This document shows, piece after piece, positions 27,975 through 37,674 of a stretch of DNA of 64,000 bases; position 1 is the stretch's first letter; each line of letters opens with the position of its first letter. The DNA comes from JACZYA01 sp965247455 (GTDB lineage: Bacteria; Acidobacteriota; Terriglobia; Acidiferrales; 2-02-FULL-67-57), in assembly GCA_965247455.1 (NCBI GenBank), contig CBDFHE010000016.1, positions 283,787 to 347,786 of the forward strand. The letters are read 5' to 3'. Under the pieces are notes generated by a model that had not been told where the DNA came from, did no database searches, and saw nothing but the letters and a program-made list of their open reading frames with translations. A program made the position numbers and the translations under genes.

Positions 27975-28196
27975 ATGGGAACCTACTCCACGACCGAGGC
28001 GGCAAAGAGATGTGGGTTGCACCCGATCACGCTCCAACGCTGGGTTTCCCAGGGCAAGATCGTTGCTCCCCGGAAGCGCCGCATCGGAGGTGTCGTGGTC
28101 AGGATTTGGACTGAGCGCGACATGGAGAGAGTTCGCAGATTCAAGGCCGCTCACTACCGCAAGGGACGTGGGCGGAAGAAGAAAAAGAAGGCGTGA
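27975..28196 (+). CDS. Small MerR/excisionase-like helix-turn-helix protein
   Basis: A 73-residue protein: TTEAAKRCGLHPITLQRWVSQGKI is the winged helix-turn-helix core of MerR-type and excisionase proteins, followed by VRIWTERDMERVRRF and a strongly basic tail (RKGRGRKKKKKA). No sensor domain is present. Its place 70 bp ahead of a tyrosine recombinase suggests a recombination directionality factor or a repressor of that recombinase. Confidence 0.75.
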   Translation: MGTYSTTEAAKRCGLHPITLQRWVSQGKIVAPRKRRIGGVVVRIWTERDMERVRRFKAAHYRKGRGRKKKKKA

Positions 28197-28266
28197 AGGT
28201 CGGGACGCGCCGGTGCCAGAACACCGAACGCGCCCCTAACCAACGTCACCTACACAGGAGGCAACG

Positions 28267-28911
28267 ATGGCTACCCAGAAAGTAACCCCGTTCCCGGCTG
28301 GCAAACAAGCACCAGGACTGCGTCACCGCGTCTGCCGAATGACACACCTAACACCGGGTGAACTCCTCTCCGTCCTGAAGGCCGCCCGCGCCCGCTCCGC
28401 TCGCGACTGGGCGATGGTGCTACTCGCTTACCGCCACGGCTTGCGGGCTTCTGAGGTTTGCGGCTTGAAGCTAGGTGATATGGACCTGAAAACCGGCTCT
28501 GTAGCCCTTCGGCGACTGAAAGGTTCGTTACAAACGATCCAGCCGCTCTACCGACACAAGGGGCAGCCGCTCCTGGATGAGATAGCTGCGTTGCGTGCCT
28601 GGATGCGTGAGCGCCAGTCGGACGGCTCGGACTACCTGTTCTTGTCGCAGAAGGGCGGGCGACTCCATCGCTCTCAGTTCTTCCGTCTTTTCCAAGCGGC
28701 TGCCAAGGCTGCTGGCCTTCCGCCACCTAAGTGCCATCCGCACGTACTCAAGCACTCACTGGCTTCGCACTTGGTGGCCGGCAACGTGAACCTCGCCCTG
28801 GTCAAGCAATGCCTCGGCCACAAGGCCATCGGGAGCACGATGAAGTACGTTGGGACAACCGATGTCCAAGCGGCGGAAGCTGCTCAAGCTGCATTGATGA
28901 GGCTATATTAG
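28267..28911 (+). CDS. Tyrosine recombinase (catalytic domain only)
   Basis: A 214-residue phage-integrase-type protein with AGGAGG eight bases before the start. Catalytic residues: Arg in YRHGLRASEVCGLKL, HPHVLKHSLASHL (the second catalytic Arg of HxxR is Lys), His in QCLGHKAIGS and the nucleophile Tyr in MKYVGTT. The usual N-terminal core-binding domain is missing, as in FimB/IntKX-like short integrases. It ends in TAG and is followed three bases later by a palindrome that could be its recombination site. Confidence 0.88.
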   Translation: MATQKVTPFPAGKQAPGLRHRVCRMTHLTPGELLSVLKAARARSARDWAMVLLAYRHGLRASEVCGLKLGDMDLKTGSVALRRLKGSLQTIQPLYRHKGQPLLDEIAALRAWMRERQSDGSDYLFLSQKGGRLHRSQFFRLFQAAAKAAGLPPPKCHPHVLKHSLASHLVAGNVNLALVKQCLGHKAIGSTMKYVGTTDVQAAEAAQAALMRLY

Positions 28912-28913
28912 GG

Positions 28914-28935
28914 CGCAACAGAATGTTCTGTTGCG
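28914..28935. repeat. 22-bp perfect palindrome after the tyrosine recombinase
   Basis: Arms CGCAACAGAA and TTCTGTTGCG around TG. A shorter relative, CGCAAC-GTT-GTTGCG, lies at 29100-29114. There is no T-run, so a rho-independent terminator is unlikely; a recombination site or protein-binding site fits as well. Confidence 0.6.
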
Positions 28936-29045
28936 TTCCCGCCAAGGCTCCCCACCGTCCGTCAACTACTTAGCCCACTAGTTCGGGAGCGGAATCCGCG
29001 CGTAGTGTTGCATTTTGCTGTCCAAGGACGAACACCCCTTTCACG

Positions 29046-29074
29046 TTGACTAGCCTGCGGGTGGGGGCTGAGAT
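29046..29074 (+). promoter_or_regulatory. Promoter-like dispersed repeat, copy K
   Basis: TTGACT, a 17-bp spacer with AGCCTGCGGGTGGGGGC, then TGAGAT. It points at the surface-protein gene that starts 122 bp downstream, so it may be that gene's promoter. Confidence 0.6.
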
Positions 29075-29936
29075 GGCGGTGGGGGGCGAGGAGCAAAGGC
29101 GCAACGTTGTTGCGTCTTGCTGCCGGCTGGGCTAGACTGCCGGTAGCGAGTCTGGGGAATAGCACGAACAATTTGGGGTGTATGGGGGTGTCCCGATGAA
29201 GCGGCTCAATACTTGTCTAGGGGTGTGTCTTGTGGGGTTGATGTATGCGCTGGGAGTGCAGGCGCAGCGACCGGAACCAGTGAGGGAAGGGCCGGAGCGG
29301 GAGCGGCCGGTAGCAGCCGAGCCGGAAGCACCGGGGGAGGACGGCACGGGCACGACGCTGGGGACGGCACCGGAGCTGTCGGTCTTTAGCGTGATCAAGT
29401 TCAGCGGGGTGTTGAAGGACACGTTGGGGCAACCCCGCACCGGCATCACCGGCATCACCTTTGCGCTCTACCAGGAGCAGGAGGGGGGAGCGTCGCTGTG
29501 GTTGGAGACTCAGAACATCCAACCTGATGAACAGGGGGGCTATACCGTGCTGCTGGGAGCGATGCAGGCGGAAGGGCTCCCCCGGGAGCTGTTCGCTTCG
29601 GGTGAAGCCCGCTGGCTGGGGATCGAGGTACAGGGCGAACCGGAGCAGCCCCGCATCCTGCTGGTGAGCGTGCCCTACGCGCTCAAGGCGGCCGAGGCCG
29701 AGACCCTAGGAGGTCGCACCGCAACCGACTTTGTGCTAGCGGAGCGGCTGGAGACGGAGTTGCGGGAGCAGGCCGAGACGATTGTACGGGAAGAGGTCAA
29801 GACCCTGACCACGACCGAAGGGGGTACAACCAAGGGGATCACCGACTCGGCCTCGACCTTCACCGACAGCAACAGCACGCAGGTAGTGCTGGTGGTGCAG
29901 AAGGGCAGCGGCAACGGGCTGCGGGCGGTGGCGACA

Positions 29937-30248
29937 GCCGGCAGCGGCAGCACCAAAGGGCTCTGGGGCCAGAGCAACAGCACGGGCGGCCGCGGGGTCT
30001 TCGGCTTCGCGACGGCTGGTTCGGGCGCCACCATCGGGGTGTGGGGGCAGAGCCAAAGCACCGGTGGGCGGGGGGTGTTTGGCTTGGCGACCGCTATGAC
30101 GGGGGCGAACTTTGGGGTGCAGGGCAATAGCAACAGCACGTCGGGGAGGGGGGTGTTTGGGTTTGCGAAGGCCAGCACGGGGGGTACGACGGGTGTACTG
30201 GGACAGGTGAGCAGCGCGGCGGGAACGGCCGGAGTATTCAACAACCAA
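29937..30248 (+). repeat. Four tandem 78-bp coding repeats
   Basis: Each unit encodes 26 residues of the form AGSGATIGVWGQSQSTGGRG plus VFGLAT; the fourth unit is the most diverged. They lie in the surface protein. Confidence 0.8.
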
Positions 30249-31659
30249 GCGGGGGGGAAGATTCTGAGCGGGCAGGACAACGGCACCGAGGTCTTCAGCG
30301 TGGAGGGAGCCAACAACACGGGCACGAATGGCTTCACAGTCCGTGCTATCTATAGCGGCGCGGGTACAGTCACTGCCACTATCCAAAACGCTCCTCCAGC
30401 GGCTATTCGGGGAGATTCGACGACCACGTCAAATACTGCCGTTGGCGTCCTAGGAATTTCGGCCAGTCCTGATGGGTTGGGCGTCGTAGGTGGGAACACT
30501 GCCACCACCGGGGAGGCCACCGGGGTGGCAGGGTTTACCGCGAGTACCAGCGGCGTGGGCGTGCTTGGCGGGGCCGACGCCCCCACCGGCGTCACCTTTG
30601 GCGTGTCGGGGTTTGCTTCCAGCACCGGCGTGCTTGGTGAGGCCGAAGCCACCAGCGGCAATACCATCGGCGTGCAGGGGGTGGTCCAGAGCGGAACTGG
30701 CACGGCCGGTGTGTTCAACAACCAAGCGGGGGGGAAGATACTGAGCGGGCGGTCCACCGGCAACGCCGAGGTCTTCAGCGTGGACGGCAGCGGCAACGTG
30801 ACCGCCAGCGGAGTCTTCACCGGCGACGGCTCTGGCCTGACTGATATTACTGCCACAGCCACTGTCACTGATGCGGACACACTTGATGGGCTCGACAGCA
30901 CAGCCTTCGCGCAATTGGCGGCCGACAACACCTTCAGCGGCACGCAAACCGCCCCGGCCTTCGTTGGCGGCAGTGGGAGCTTCGGCGGCAACACCAATAA
31001 TCACATTGTTGAAGTAACGCAAAGCGACAGCGACAGCGGTAGCGGCATTGTGGCTACCACTAACGCTATCAATGGCGGCGCAGGCGTGCGGGGTATCGGC
31101 GCCATCCGTGGTGTGGAGGGCTTCGGCAGAATTGCCGTGCGGGGGAGCACTGGCAGCGACGGCACCAGCGGGACCAGCGTCGGTGTGTGGGGTCAAGCTA
31201 CCTCCTCGACCGGTAATCCCGTTGGTGTATTAGGGCAAGCCTTTAGCCCGAATGGCACCGCCGGCGAATTTTGGAACATCGCCGGCGGGACACTTCTTCT
31301 CGGCCGGGTCGGGTCGTTTCCTGGCACCGAGGTCTTCAGCGTGGACGGCACGGGCAAGCTCACCGCCGCCACCGGGGTCTTTAGCGCCGATGTGCCCGGT
31401 GGCTTCGTCCTGGATGTAACCAACACTAACACCACCGGCAGCGACGCCATCCGTGCAAAACATCTAACAGTCCCGCCGGCATCGGCGTGCTTGCCGAGGC
31501 CAGCGGCCCCAACGGCACCGGCGTGGTTGGCGATGCCACCGGCACCGCCGGCATCGGCGTACAGGGTATCGCTGAATCTACCACAGGGGACACCACGGTG
31601 TGTCGGGGCTCAGCTTTAGCCCCGACGGCACCGCCGGCAGCTTCAACAATTTGGTCGGC

Positions 31660-31900
31660 GGCGACATTCTGAGAGGCTTCTCAGGCGGCACCCAGGTCTT
31701 CACGGTGGACGCCTTCGGCGAGGTGTTTGCCAACTCCTTCCACAATATCGGCACGGGCAACGCGATTATAGACAGCAGCGGCAACCTGACGGTCAACAGC
31801 GCCACCGTCACCGGCAATGTGAACGCCGGCGGCACAGTAACGGCGGCCGCCTTCGTCGGCGATGGCTCCGGCCTGACCAACCTGCCCGGGGGCGGCGGCG
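31660..31900 (+). repeat. 241-bp long direct repeat, first copy
   Basis: Encodes GDILRGFSG to GSGLTNLPGGGG. A near-identical copy lies at 32374-32614, 714 bp away, within the same gene. Such repeats allow domain loss or gain by recombination. Confidence 0.8.
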
Positions 31901-32373
31901 GGGGCACGGTAACCAACGTAGCGACCGGCACGGGCTTGACTGGCGGGCCCATCACCACCACCGGCACCATCAGCATTGACAGCGCCGTTGTACCCCAACT
32001 GGCCGCCTCCAACACCTTCACTGCTGAACAGGACGTCACGGTCAACACCTCCAACCCCGCGGTCAGCGTGACCCAGAGCGGCACCGGGGATGCCATTTCA
32101 GGTTCCTCGAGTAGCGGCATCGGAGTCAGCGGAAGCAGTTCCAGCACCAACGGCGTCGGTGTGGAGGGTACTTCCACCGCTGCCGACAACGGCACCGGCG
32201 TGTTTGGTACGGGCAACGGCACCACCAGCTCCGGCGTGATCGGCTTGGCCAACGGCACCCAGGGCGTCGGCGTAGACGGCACCGCTTCATCCTACACAGG
32301 GAACAACGCCGGTGTGAGGGGGATCACCCTCAGCCCCGGCGGCACCGGTGGCGAATTTTTCAGTGTAGGTGGG

Positions 32374-32614
32374 GGCGACATTCTGAGGGGCTTCTCAGGC
32401 ATCACCGAGGTCTTCACGGTGGACGGTAGCGGCGAGGTGTTTGCCAACTCCTTCCACAATATCGGCACGGGCAACGCGATTATAGACAGCGGCGGCAACC
32501 TGACGGTCACCAGCGCCACCGTCACCGGCAATGTGAACGCCGGCGGCACAGTAACGGCCGCAGCGTTTGTCGGCGATGGCTCCGGCCTGACCAACTTGCC
32601 CGGGGGCGGCGGCG
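32374..32614 (+). repeat. 241-bp long direct repeat, second copy
   Basis: Differs from the first copy (31660-31900) at a handful of bases, mostly in the first third (GITEVFTVDGSGEVF against GGTQVFTVDAFGEVF). Confidence 0.8.
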
Positions 32615-33006
32615 GCAACGCCGACACCCTGGACGGGCTCGATTCGACGCAGCTCGCGCGCACCGATATGGGCAACAGCTTCATCGGGAACCAGCTCATT
32701 AGCGGAGATGTCACCGCAACTGGCGGCGGCAGTTTCACCATTGTGAACGTCGCAGATATCTTTTTCAGCGGCTCCATCAACGGTGGGTTGCGGATAGAGG
32801 CGAACGCCACCAGCCCTAACGTGGTCGGGGGCCTCCCCGCGAACAACGTAACGGCCGGAGCGGTCGGGGGCACGATTGGCGGCGGTGGCTCCACCGACAC
32901 CAGCTTCCCCAACAACAGGGTTACCGACGACTGGGGGACTGTGGGGGGTGGTCGAGGCAACCAAGCCGGCGATAACCTGGGCACCACCACCGACGCGACA
33001 AGCGCC

Positions 33007-33312
33007 ACCGTCAGCGGGGGCACGAACAACACTGCCAACGGCGTCTTTGCGACGGTTGGCGGGGGCAACTCGAATACCGCCAGTGGCTTGAACGCAACGG
33101 TAGGCGGCGGCGCTAGCAACGGTGCCAGCGGCGAAACTGCGACCCTCGGCGGGGGCAACTCGAATACCGCCAGCGGCATCCTGTCCACGCTCGGCGGGGG
33201 CTTCCTCAACAATGCCAGCGACCTCGCTGCGACAGTTGGCGGGTGCATCTTGAATACTGCCAGCGGCGATTCATCGACCGTGCCCGGCGGCCGCAATAAC
33301 ACTGCTACGGGC
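33007..33312 (+). repeat. Tandem 45-bp coding repeats (head-type)
   Basis: About six to seven units of 15 residues, for example SGLNATVGGGASNGA and SGILSTLGGGFLNNA. The pattern resembles left-handed beta-roll heads of trimeric adhesins and tail fibres. Confidence 0.75.
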
Positions 33313-34032
33313 TTCACTAGCTTTGCGGCTGGACGCCGCGCCATGGCCCTGCACGATGGCGCGTTTGTCTGGGGTGACAGCACCAACGCAGATGTCGCCT
33401 CCACCGCTGCCAACCAGTTCACCGCCCGCGCCTCGGGAGGGTTCACGTTCTTCACCGATGCTGGGCTTACTACCGGAGTCACAGTGGGCGCTGGCGGCGG
33501 GTCTTGGTCGTCGATCAGCGACCGCAACCTGAAAGAAAATTTCGCCCCGGTGGAGGGGCAATCTCTGCTGGCCCGCCTGAACGAGATTCCCATCGAGACC
33601 TGGAACTACAAGGCGCAAGACGACTCCATCCGGCACATGGGGCCGATGGCGCAGGACTTCCGGGCGTTCTTCGGCCTGGGCAGCGACGACAAGCGCATCA
33701 GCACCGTGGACGCCGACGGGGTGGCCCTGGCCGCCATCCAGGAACTCTATCCCATGATCTTGCAGAAGGACGAGCAACTCCAGAAACAGCAAGCGCAGAT
33801 TCAGGAACAACAAGCCCAGTTCCAGATGCTGCAAGCCCAGTTCCAGCGGCAGCAGACCCAGATGCGGGAGCTACAAACAGTGTTGGCTGCGGTCAAGACG
33901 CAGCTCACCCGCGACCGCGAGGTTCAAACAGCTGCATTGGCATCACCGGAGTAGACGCACTATTCAGAGCGCAGTGGGTGGAAGCAGCGGGTCACCTCAA
34001 GCGGAGCGAGGATATTCTTGTGGCCAACCCCT

Positions 34033-34073
34033 GCTTCCAATCCCTCCTCCGCCGCATGAACTTCCCGGAGTAG
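34033..34073 (+). pseudogene. LLRRMNFPE gene-end remnant, copy A
   Basis: Codes for CFQSLLRRMNFPE and a TAG. This is the C-terminal signature seen at several other places in the window; it resembles the end of TPR-type proteins, known to me from acidobacterial kinases and adenylate-cyclase-like proteins. A shortened promoter-like copy follows at 34084-34107 (TTGACT, 12-bp spacer, TAAGTT). Confidence 0.5.
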
Positions 34074-34256
34074 GGCCTTCGGATTGACTTGGCGCCTTCG
34101 CTAAGTTTTACTCTCAACTTGGCTCCCCTAGCATGGCTGGCCTAGCCGTGTCTGCTGTCGGGCGTCTCTCGCGACCACGCCTCTAGCCACAGGGGGACAT
34201 GCTTGCCGTCCGTGCGCTCGTAGCTCAGTTTCGCGGCCCAGCGTTCCGTGGCTGTC

Positions 34257-34706
34257 TCACAAGTCCCCACGCTGGCGGCCCAGGTTGACGTGGAAAGCAA
34301 TAGGCTCGCTGCCAAGCCCGCCGTGACTAAGCGGCTGCACCGACTTGCCTTCTGTGCGATCGGTGATCTCCTTCAGCGCTGCCAGATCACCTTTCAGCGC
34401 CTTCTCGATGATCTTTTCGGCAATCAACTGAGCAACGGTCTTGCCTGTCTTCGGGTCAACCTGTTCGAGCAACTCCCGATAAGCCTGACTGAGGAGTTTG
34501 TTCTTGGCCCGACCGCCAGGGTTGCCGCTTCGCCCTGGCTTAAAGCGGTGCGGATTCCCCTTTGCAAACCGTCCATCCGCTGTTTTACCGCTGTTCTGAG
34601 CGGTAGCGCGGCGGCCGCGGTTGACGAGATTCTTCCTCTCGGAAGTCCACCCGGTTCTTGGTTTCCGGCTCATCAACTGCGCGGTGTTGGTGTCGGGTGA
34701 AGACAC
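34257..34706 (-). CDS. DUF5681 domain protein (phage-associated)
   Basis: A 149-residue basic protein with GTG start and GGAGGG six bases upstream. The core FKPGRSGNPGGRAKNKLLSQ is the DUF5681 signature, often found next to terminase genes of prophages. No other phage gene is present, so it is probably an orphan. Downstream on the same strand a short open frame (AKLSYERTDGKHVPLWLEAW) ends near 34140 and may be a decayed continuation. Confidence 0.72.
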   Translation of the reverse strand: MSSPDTNTAQLMSRKPRTGWTSERKNLVNRGRRATAQNSGKTADGRFAKGNPHRFKPGRSGNPGGRAKNKLLSQAYRELLEQVDPKTGKTVAQLIAEKIIEKALKGDLAALKEITDRTEGKSVQPLSHGGLGSEPIAFHVNLGRQRGDL

Positions 34707-35253
34707 TGCTCCCTCCTCACCTAAGCTGCCGCATGGATTAGCTCTCTACGGAATGGAATCAGGAGTACGTTCGGGACGTTGCCCGCCCCCGCAATGAACC
34801 GACCCACTCGCATTAGGCAGCCACCCTCCGAGTGGGTACTCTGAACGGGACAGGCAGCACCAAAACGGTTGCGCCCGGTCCCCCGGCATACTCCATTCGT
34901 ACCCTTCCTAACCCCTCTATCCCCTTTGAGCTGGAAATTCCGGTGGCAGCGTAATGGCGACCCCTACCCCAACCGGCTCTCACTCGATGGCGCGCTGGGA
35001 AAGGACTGGCCCCCTTTCTACGACTCTCTCTACCGGGTGCTGAGGCACGACCAGTTGAAATCCTGCGAGATTTGTCCGCCTCTTATCCGCCTCACCTACA
35101 CCGATGCCGCTAGGGGGCGAGGCGTAGTGTCAAGGATGATAGTTTCTTAGGCACACTGTGGGCACACACGGTGGCTTGGAGTGACACCCCCTGGGGGGGG
35201 TGTTGGGGGGTGGCTCTGCTGCTCCCCAGGGCCCCACCGAGAGTGCCCATTTC
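34707..35253. other. Intergenic stretch without recognisable gene
   Basis: About 550 bp between the DUF5681 gene and the CocE 3' part. Short open frames exist on both strands (one includes CEICPPLIRL) but none has a ribosome-binding site or family signature. Confidence 0.5.
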
Positions 35254-36004
35254 TCAGTTGTACTTCCGGGGCACGGAAACTTCCCAGCTCTTGTGGAAGT
35301 GGCGTCTCCCGTTGAGCGTCACTTCCACCTCCGTCAGATGACGGAAAGAGGTGATGTCACTGGAAGTGACTTCATTCGCCTCAACCTTGATGATTTCCCC
35401 CACACGGATAATGGTGTATTCGCAAGTGGCCTTCAGCACGGCGTTGGCCGGGTCGGTGTGGGAAACCGTATAAGCCGATTGAAGGTTCCTTATCCACTCG
35501 GTTTGCCCGTTTTCGGATTTGCTACTGCCGCTCCTCATGAGTTCTACCGTAGTGGTCTGATTTACCAGGTCCTGGATGATCCGGTGCTTTGGCTTCCCCT
35601 TTTCCTCGGGCTTGGGCACTGGGGTCGGCGACGGTTTCAGGTCCGGCGGGGGCAGCTTAGGATTCTGCGGCGGTACAAAGGGCAGAACGATATGGGAGGG
35701 ATACTTCTTGCTGCGGTGGATGGCGTTGACCGCCGGCTTCGCCGTCGGCCAGGCATTCTGGAAATCAGCGCTGGCAACGTCGATCCGGATGCGGTGCCCG
35801 GCGGGGAACAGGTAGGCCATGTACTTCAATGGGATCTTCAGCTCATACACCGCCCCCGGCTCCAGCGGCTCGGGCTCGGCGTGCGAGTTTCGATGCGACC
35901 CCAGCAGACCTCCATCGGCCACCCACTTGGAAGTCCCATCCGGCGCCACATCCGTGATCTTTACGTGAAAATAGGCGGTGTCGGCCGACGAGGAAACGTA
36001 CAAG
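35254..36004 (-). pseudogene. CocE/NonD hydrolase, C-terminal part (cut by IS1380 copy 2)
   Basis: Encodes about 249 residues continuing the protein begun at 39067. YVSSSADTAYFHVKITDVAP and LKIPLKYMAYLFPAGHRIRI belong to the X-Pro dipeptidyl-peptidase C-terminal jelly-roll domain. A Pro/Lys-rich linker and a further beta-rich domain of about 110 residues (EWIRNLQSAYTVSHTDPANA to VEVTLNGRRHFHKSWE) follow; that domain is not recognised. Confidence 0.82.
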
Positions 36005-37674
36005 CCGGGATTTCCGTTTTGCCTGCCCCTGATGGCACGTTTATACACCCGATCGCCGCCGATCGCACAAAAACTTCGATCGTCGCACAATCGCTCAGCT
36101 TCAAAGGCCTTCATCTGAGCCCGCGCCGACGTGCGACCGACTGGAACCCCTGCTTTTCGGGCATTTCTCAGACACCGCTCCACACGTGTGCCCCGTGTCA
36201 TCGCCGGGCGGGCTTCGTTGCACTTCAGGCCGCGCGTCAGCCTGCCGGCACGGGTAGCGCCCAGATCCTCCGCAGCATGTCGCCGAACAGCCGCCGCGTG
36301 AGATGCCCTTCCGCCAGCAGAAGCCAGTAGTACCGCGCATGCTTCACCAGCCGGCCCCCAGTTTTCACCAGTCGCTGCTGGAGACTCGTGAGCGACCAGC
36401 GCTTGACCCGCAGCGGAAGGACCAGTCTGCGCCACAAGTTGCCCAGATTGTAGGCCAGGACGCTCAGTTGCAGGCGCACCTCGTTCGCCCGGAAACGATG
36501 GCACGACAGCCGCGTCCAGTGGGTGGCCTGCTTGCCTTCCTTGATCCATTGCTCCGCCGTACCGCGCTTGTTGTAAAACCGCACGACCGAGCGGCTCGGG
36601 AGGGCCATGTTGGTCACGATGAAGCCGACGCGAGGGAACAGCTCACCTTGGTGGTGCTCCACCTTGGCGACGATCCGTCTGGGCGTGGTCCAGCTCTTGG
36701 CCTGATAGCGGAAACTCTGGTAGCGCACCAAGGGCTTGCAGCTCGGCCGTCCCGGCGGACGAAAGAGGATGTCTTCGATTTCCAGCTCCAAGCTCTTGTT
36801 CGCCGGCATGCGAATGGCATAGTCCACGTCGCGCTGCTCGAGCGCGTCGTAGATCTCGGGCTTCGCGAACGCGGCGTCTGCGCGGAACGCTACGCGCTTG
36901 CCCTCCACCTGCTGCCGGTCAATCTCCGGTACGAGCAGGTCGTCCCAGTCGTCGGCGCTATGCACGTTGCCTGGCCGCAGCGTGGCGGCGAGGCAGTCCC
37001 CATGCTCGGTGAACAGAAACAGCGGGTGGTAGCAGACGGACTCGAAGTGCCCGTTATAGGCGCTCCCTTCCTGCGCCCCATGCACCGGGCTCTCGCTCGA
37101 ATCCATGTCGAGCACGATCCGGTCGGCGCGCGTCGCCATCTCGGCCTGTGCAAGCACCTCCCGGTTCACGGCCCTCAACCCGACGAGATTCTCCTCGTGG
37201 GTCAGCAGCTCTGTCTCGAACCAATGCAGCGTCGATGTCAGCGCCGCACCCCGGTCCCAGCGCTTTGGCGACCCGATGAGACGAAATGTTGGGTCTGCCG
37301 ACACGCGCCCCGCGTCGTTGAGATCTTCGTAGCCCGCGAGGCGACTGTAGACCGACTGCCGCAGGAGATCCACCACGCTGAACTGGGTGTTCATCCCCTG
37401 TCGGGAATCGCTCAGGTGCTCGGCGATGAGTGTCTCCAGCCCCAGACGTTCATCCAACTCGCGCACCAGAATGAGGCCAGCGTCAGAAGTGACGCGCGAT
37501 CCCTGGAACGCGACTTTCAAGAAGCCGTTGAACGCGAACTGGAATGGCTCGTGTTGTAATTCACCCACCGGGTGTCACCCTCCGTAGTGTGGTTCCTTAC
37601 GTCGGAGCCCCAAAACTCAAGGCGCAGCGACTGGTCCTGGCGATACGGTACCACAGCCAAATCGGAAATCCGGG
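36005..37674 (-). mobile_element. IS1380-family insertion sequence, copy 2 (1,670 bp)
   Basis: Same element as copy 1, in reverse orientation. Target duplication ACAAG at 36000-36004 and 37675-37679. No differences from copy 4 were seen by eye. Disrupts the CocE-type hydrolase gene. Confidence 0.95.
36237..37568 (-). CDS. IS1380-family transposase (copy 2)
   Basis: A 443-residue protein identical to copy 1 at the residue level, with all three catalytic acidic motifs intact. Confidence 0.93.
   Translation of the reverse strand: MGELQHEPFQFAFNGFLKVAFQGSRVTSDAGLILVRELDERLGLETLIAEHLSDSRQGMNTQFSVVDLLRQSVYSRLAGYEDLNDAGRVSADPTFRLIGSPKRWDRGAALTSTLHWFETELLTHEENLVGLRAVNREVLAQAEMATRADRIVLDMDSSESPVHGAQEGSAYNGHFESVCYHPLFLFTEHGDCLAATLRPGNVHSADDWDDLLVPEIDRQQVEGKRVAFRADAAFAKPEIYDALEQRDVDYAIRMPANKSLELEIEDILFRPPGRPSCKPLVRYQSFRYQAKSWTTPRRIVAKVEHHQGELFPRVGFIVTNMALPSRSVVRFYNKRGTAEQWIKEGKQATHWTRLSCHRFRANEVRLQLSVLAYNLGNLWRRLVLPLRVKRWSLTSLQQRLVKTGGRLVKHARYYWLLLAEGHLTRRLFGDMLRRIWALPVPAG

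Larger units (their letters stand above)
29196..33954 (+). pseudogene. Giant repeat-rich surface protein with C-terminal S74-like chaperone domain, two frameshifts
   Basis: Starts with a signal peptide (MKRLNTCLGVCLVGLMYALG, cleaved after VQA) and a GGGGGTG ribosome-binding site. Residues about 65-165 are a conserved N-terminal domain (FSGVLKDTLGQPRTGITGITF). Then come Gly/Thr/Ser/Asn-rich beta repeats, 15-residue head repeats (TVGGGNSNTASG) and, at the end, SDRNLKENFAPVEGQSLLAR with IRHMGPMAQDF, the intramolecular chaperone (peptidase S74) domain of tail spikes, plus a Gln-rich coiled coil. One base is missing near 31455 (frame moves to SPAGIGVLAEASG) and another near 31598 (moves to GVSGLSFSPDGT). 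Both are single-base losses, so they may be real decay or sequencing error. If intact, a trimeric cell-surface adhesin of about 1,585 residues. Confidence 0.82.

Noticed and set aside
20610..29114. Duplicate tRNA-Phe 3' end marking the right border of the integrative element
   Set aside because: No second copy of the T-arm/acceptor sequence was found by eye, so the border is left open.
29937..33312. Regular repeats suggesting a CRISPR-like array
   Set aside because: Units are in-frame protein repeats (26 and 15 residues) with no unique spacers and no cas genes.
31578..33593. Long minus-strand open frames across the surface protein
   Set aside because: They are Pro/Val/Thr/Ala-rich shadows of Gly/Thr/Asn repeats on the plus strand.
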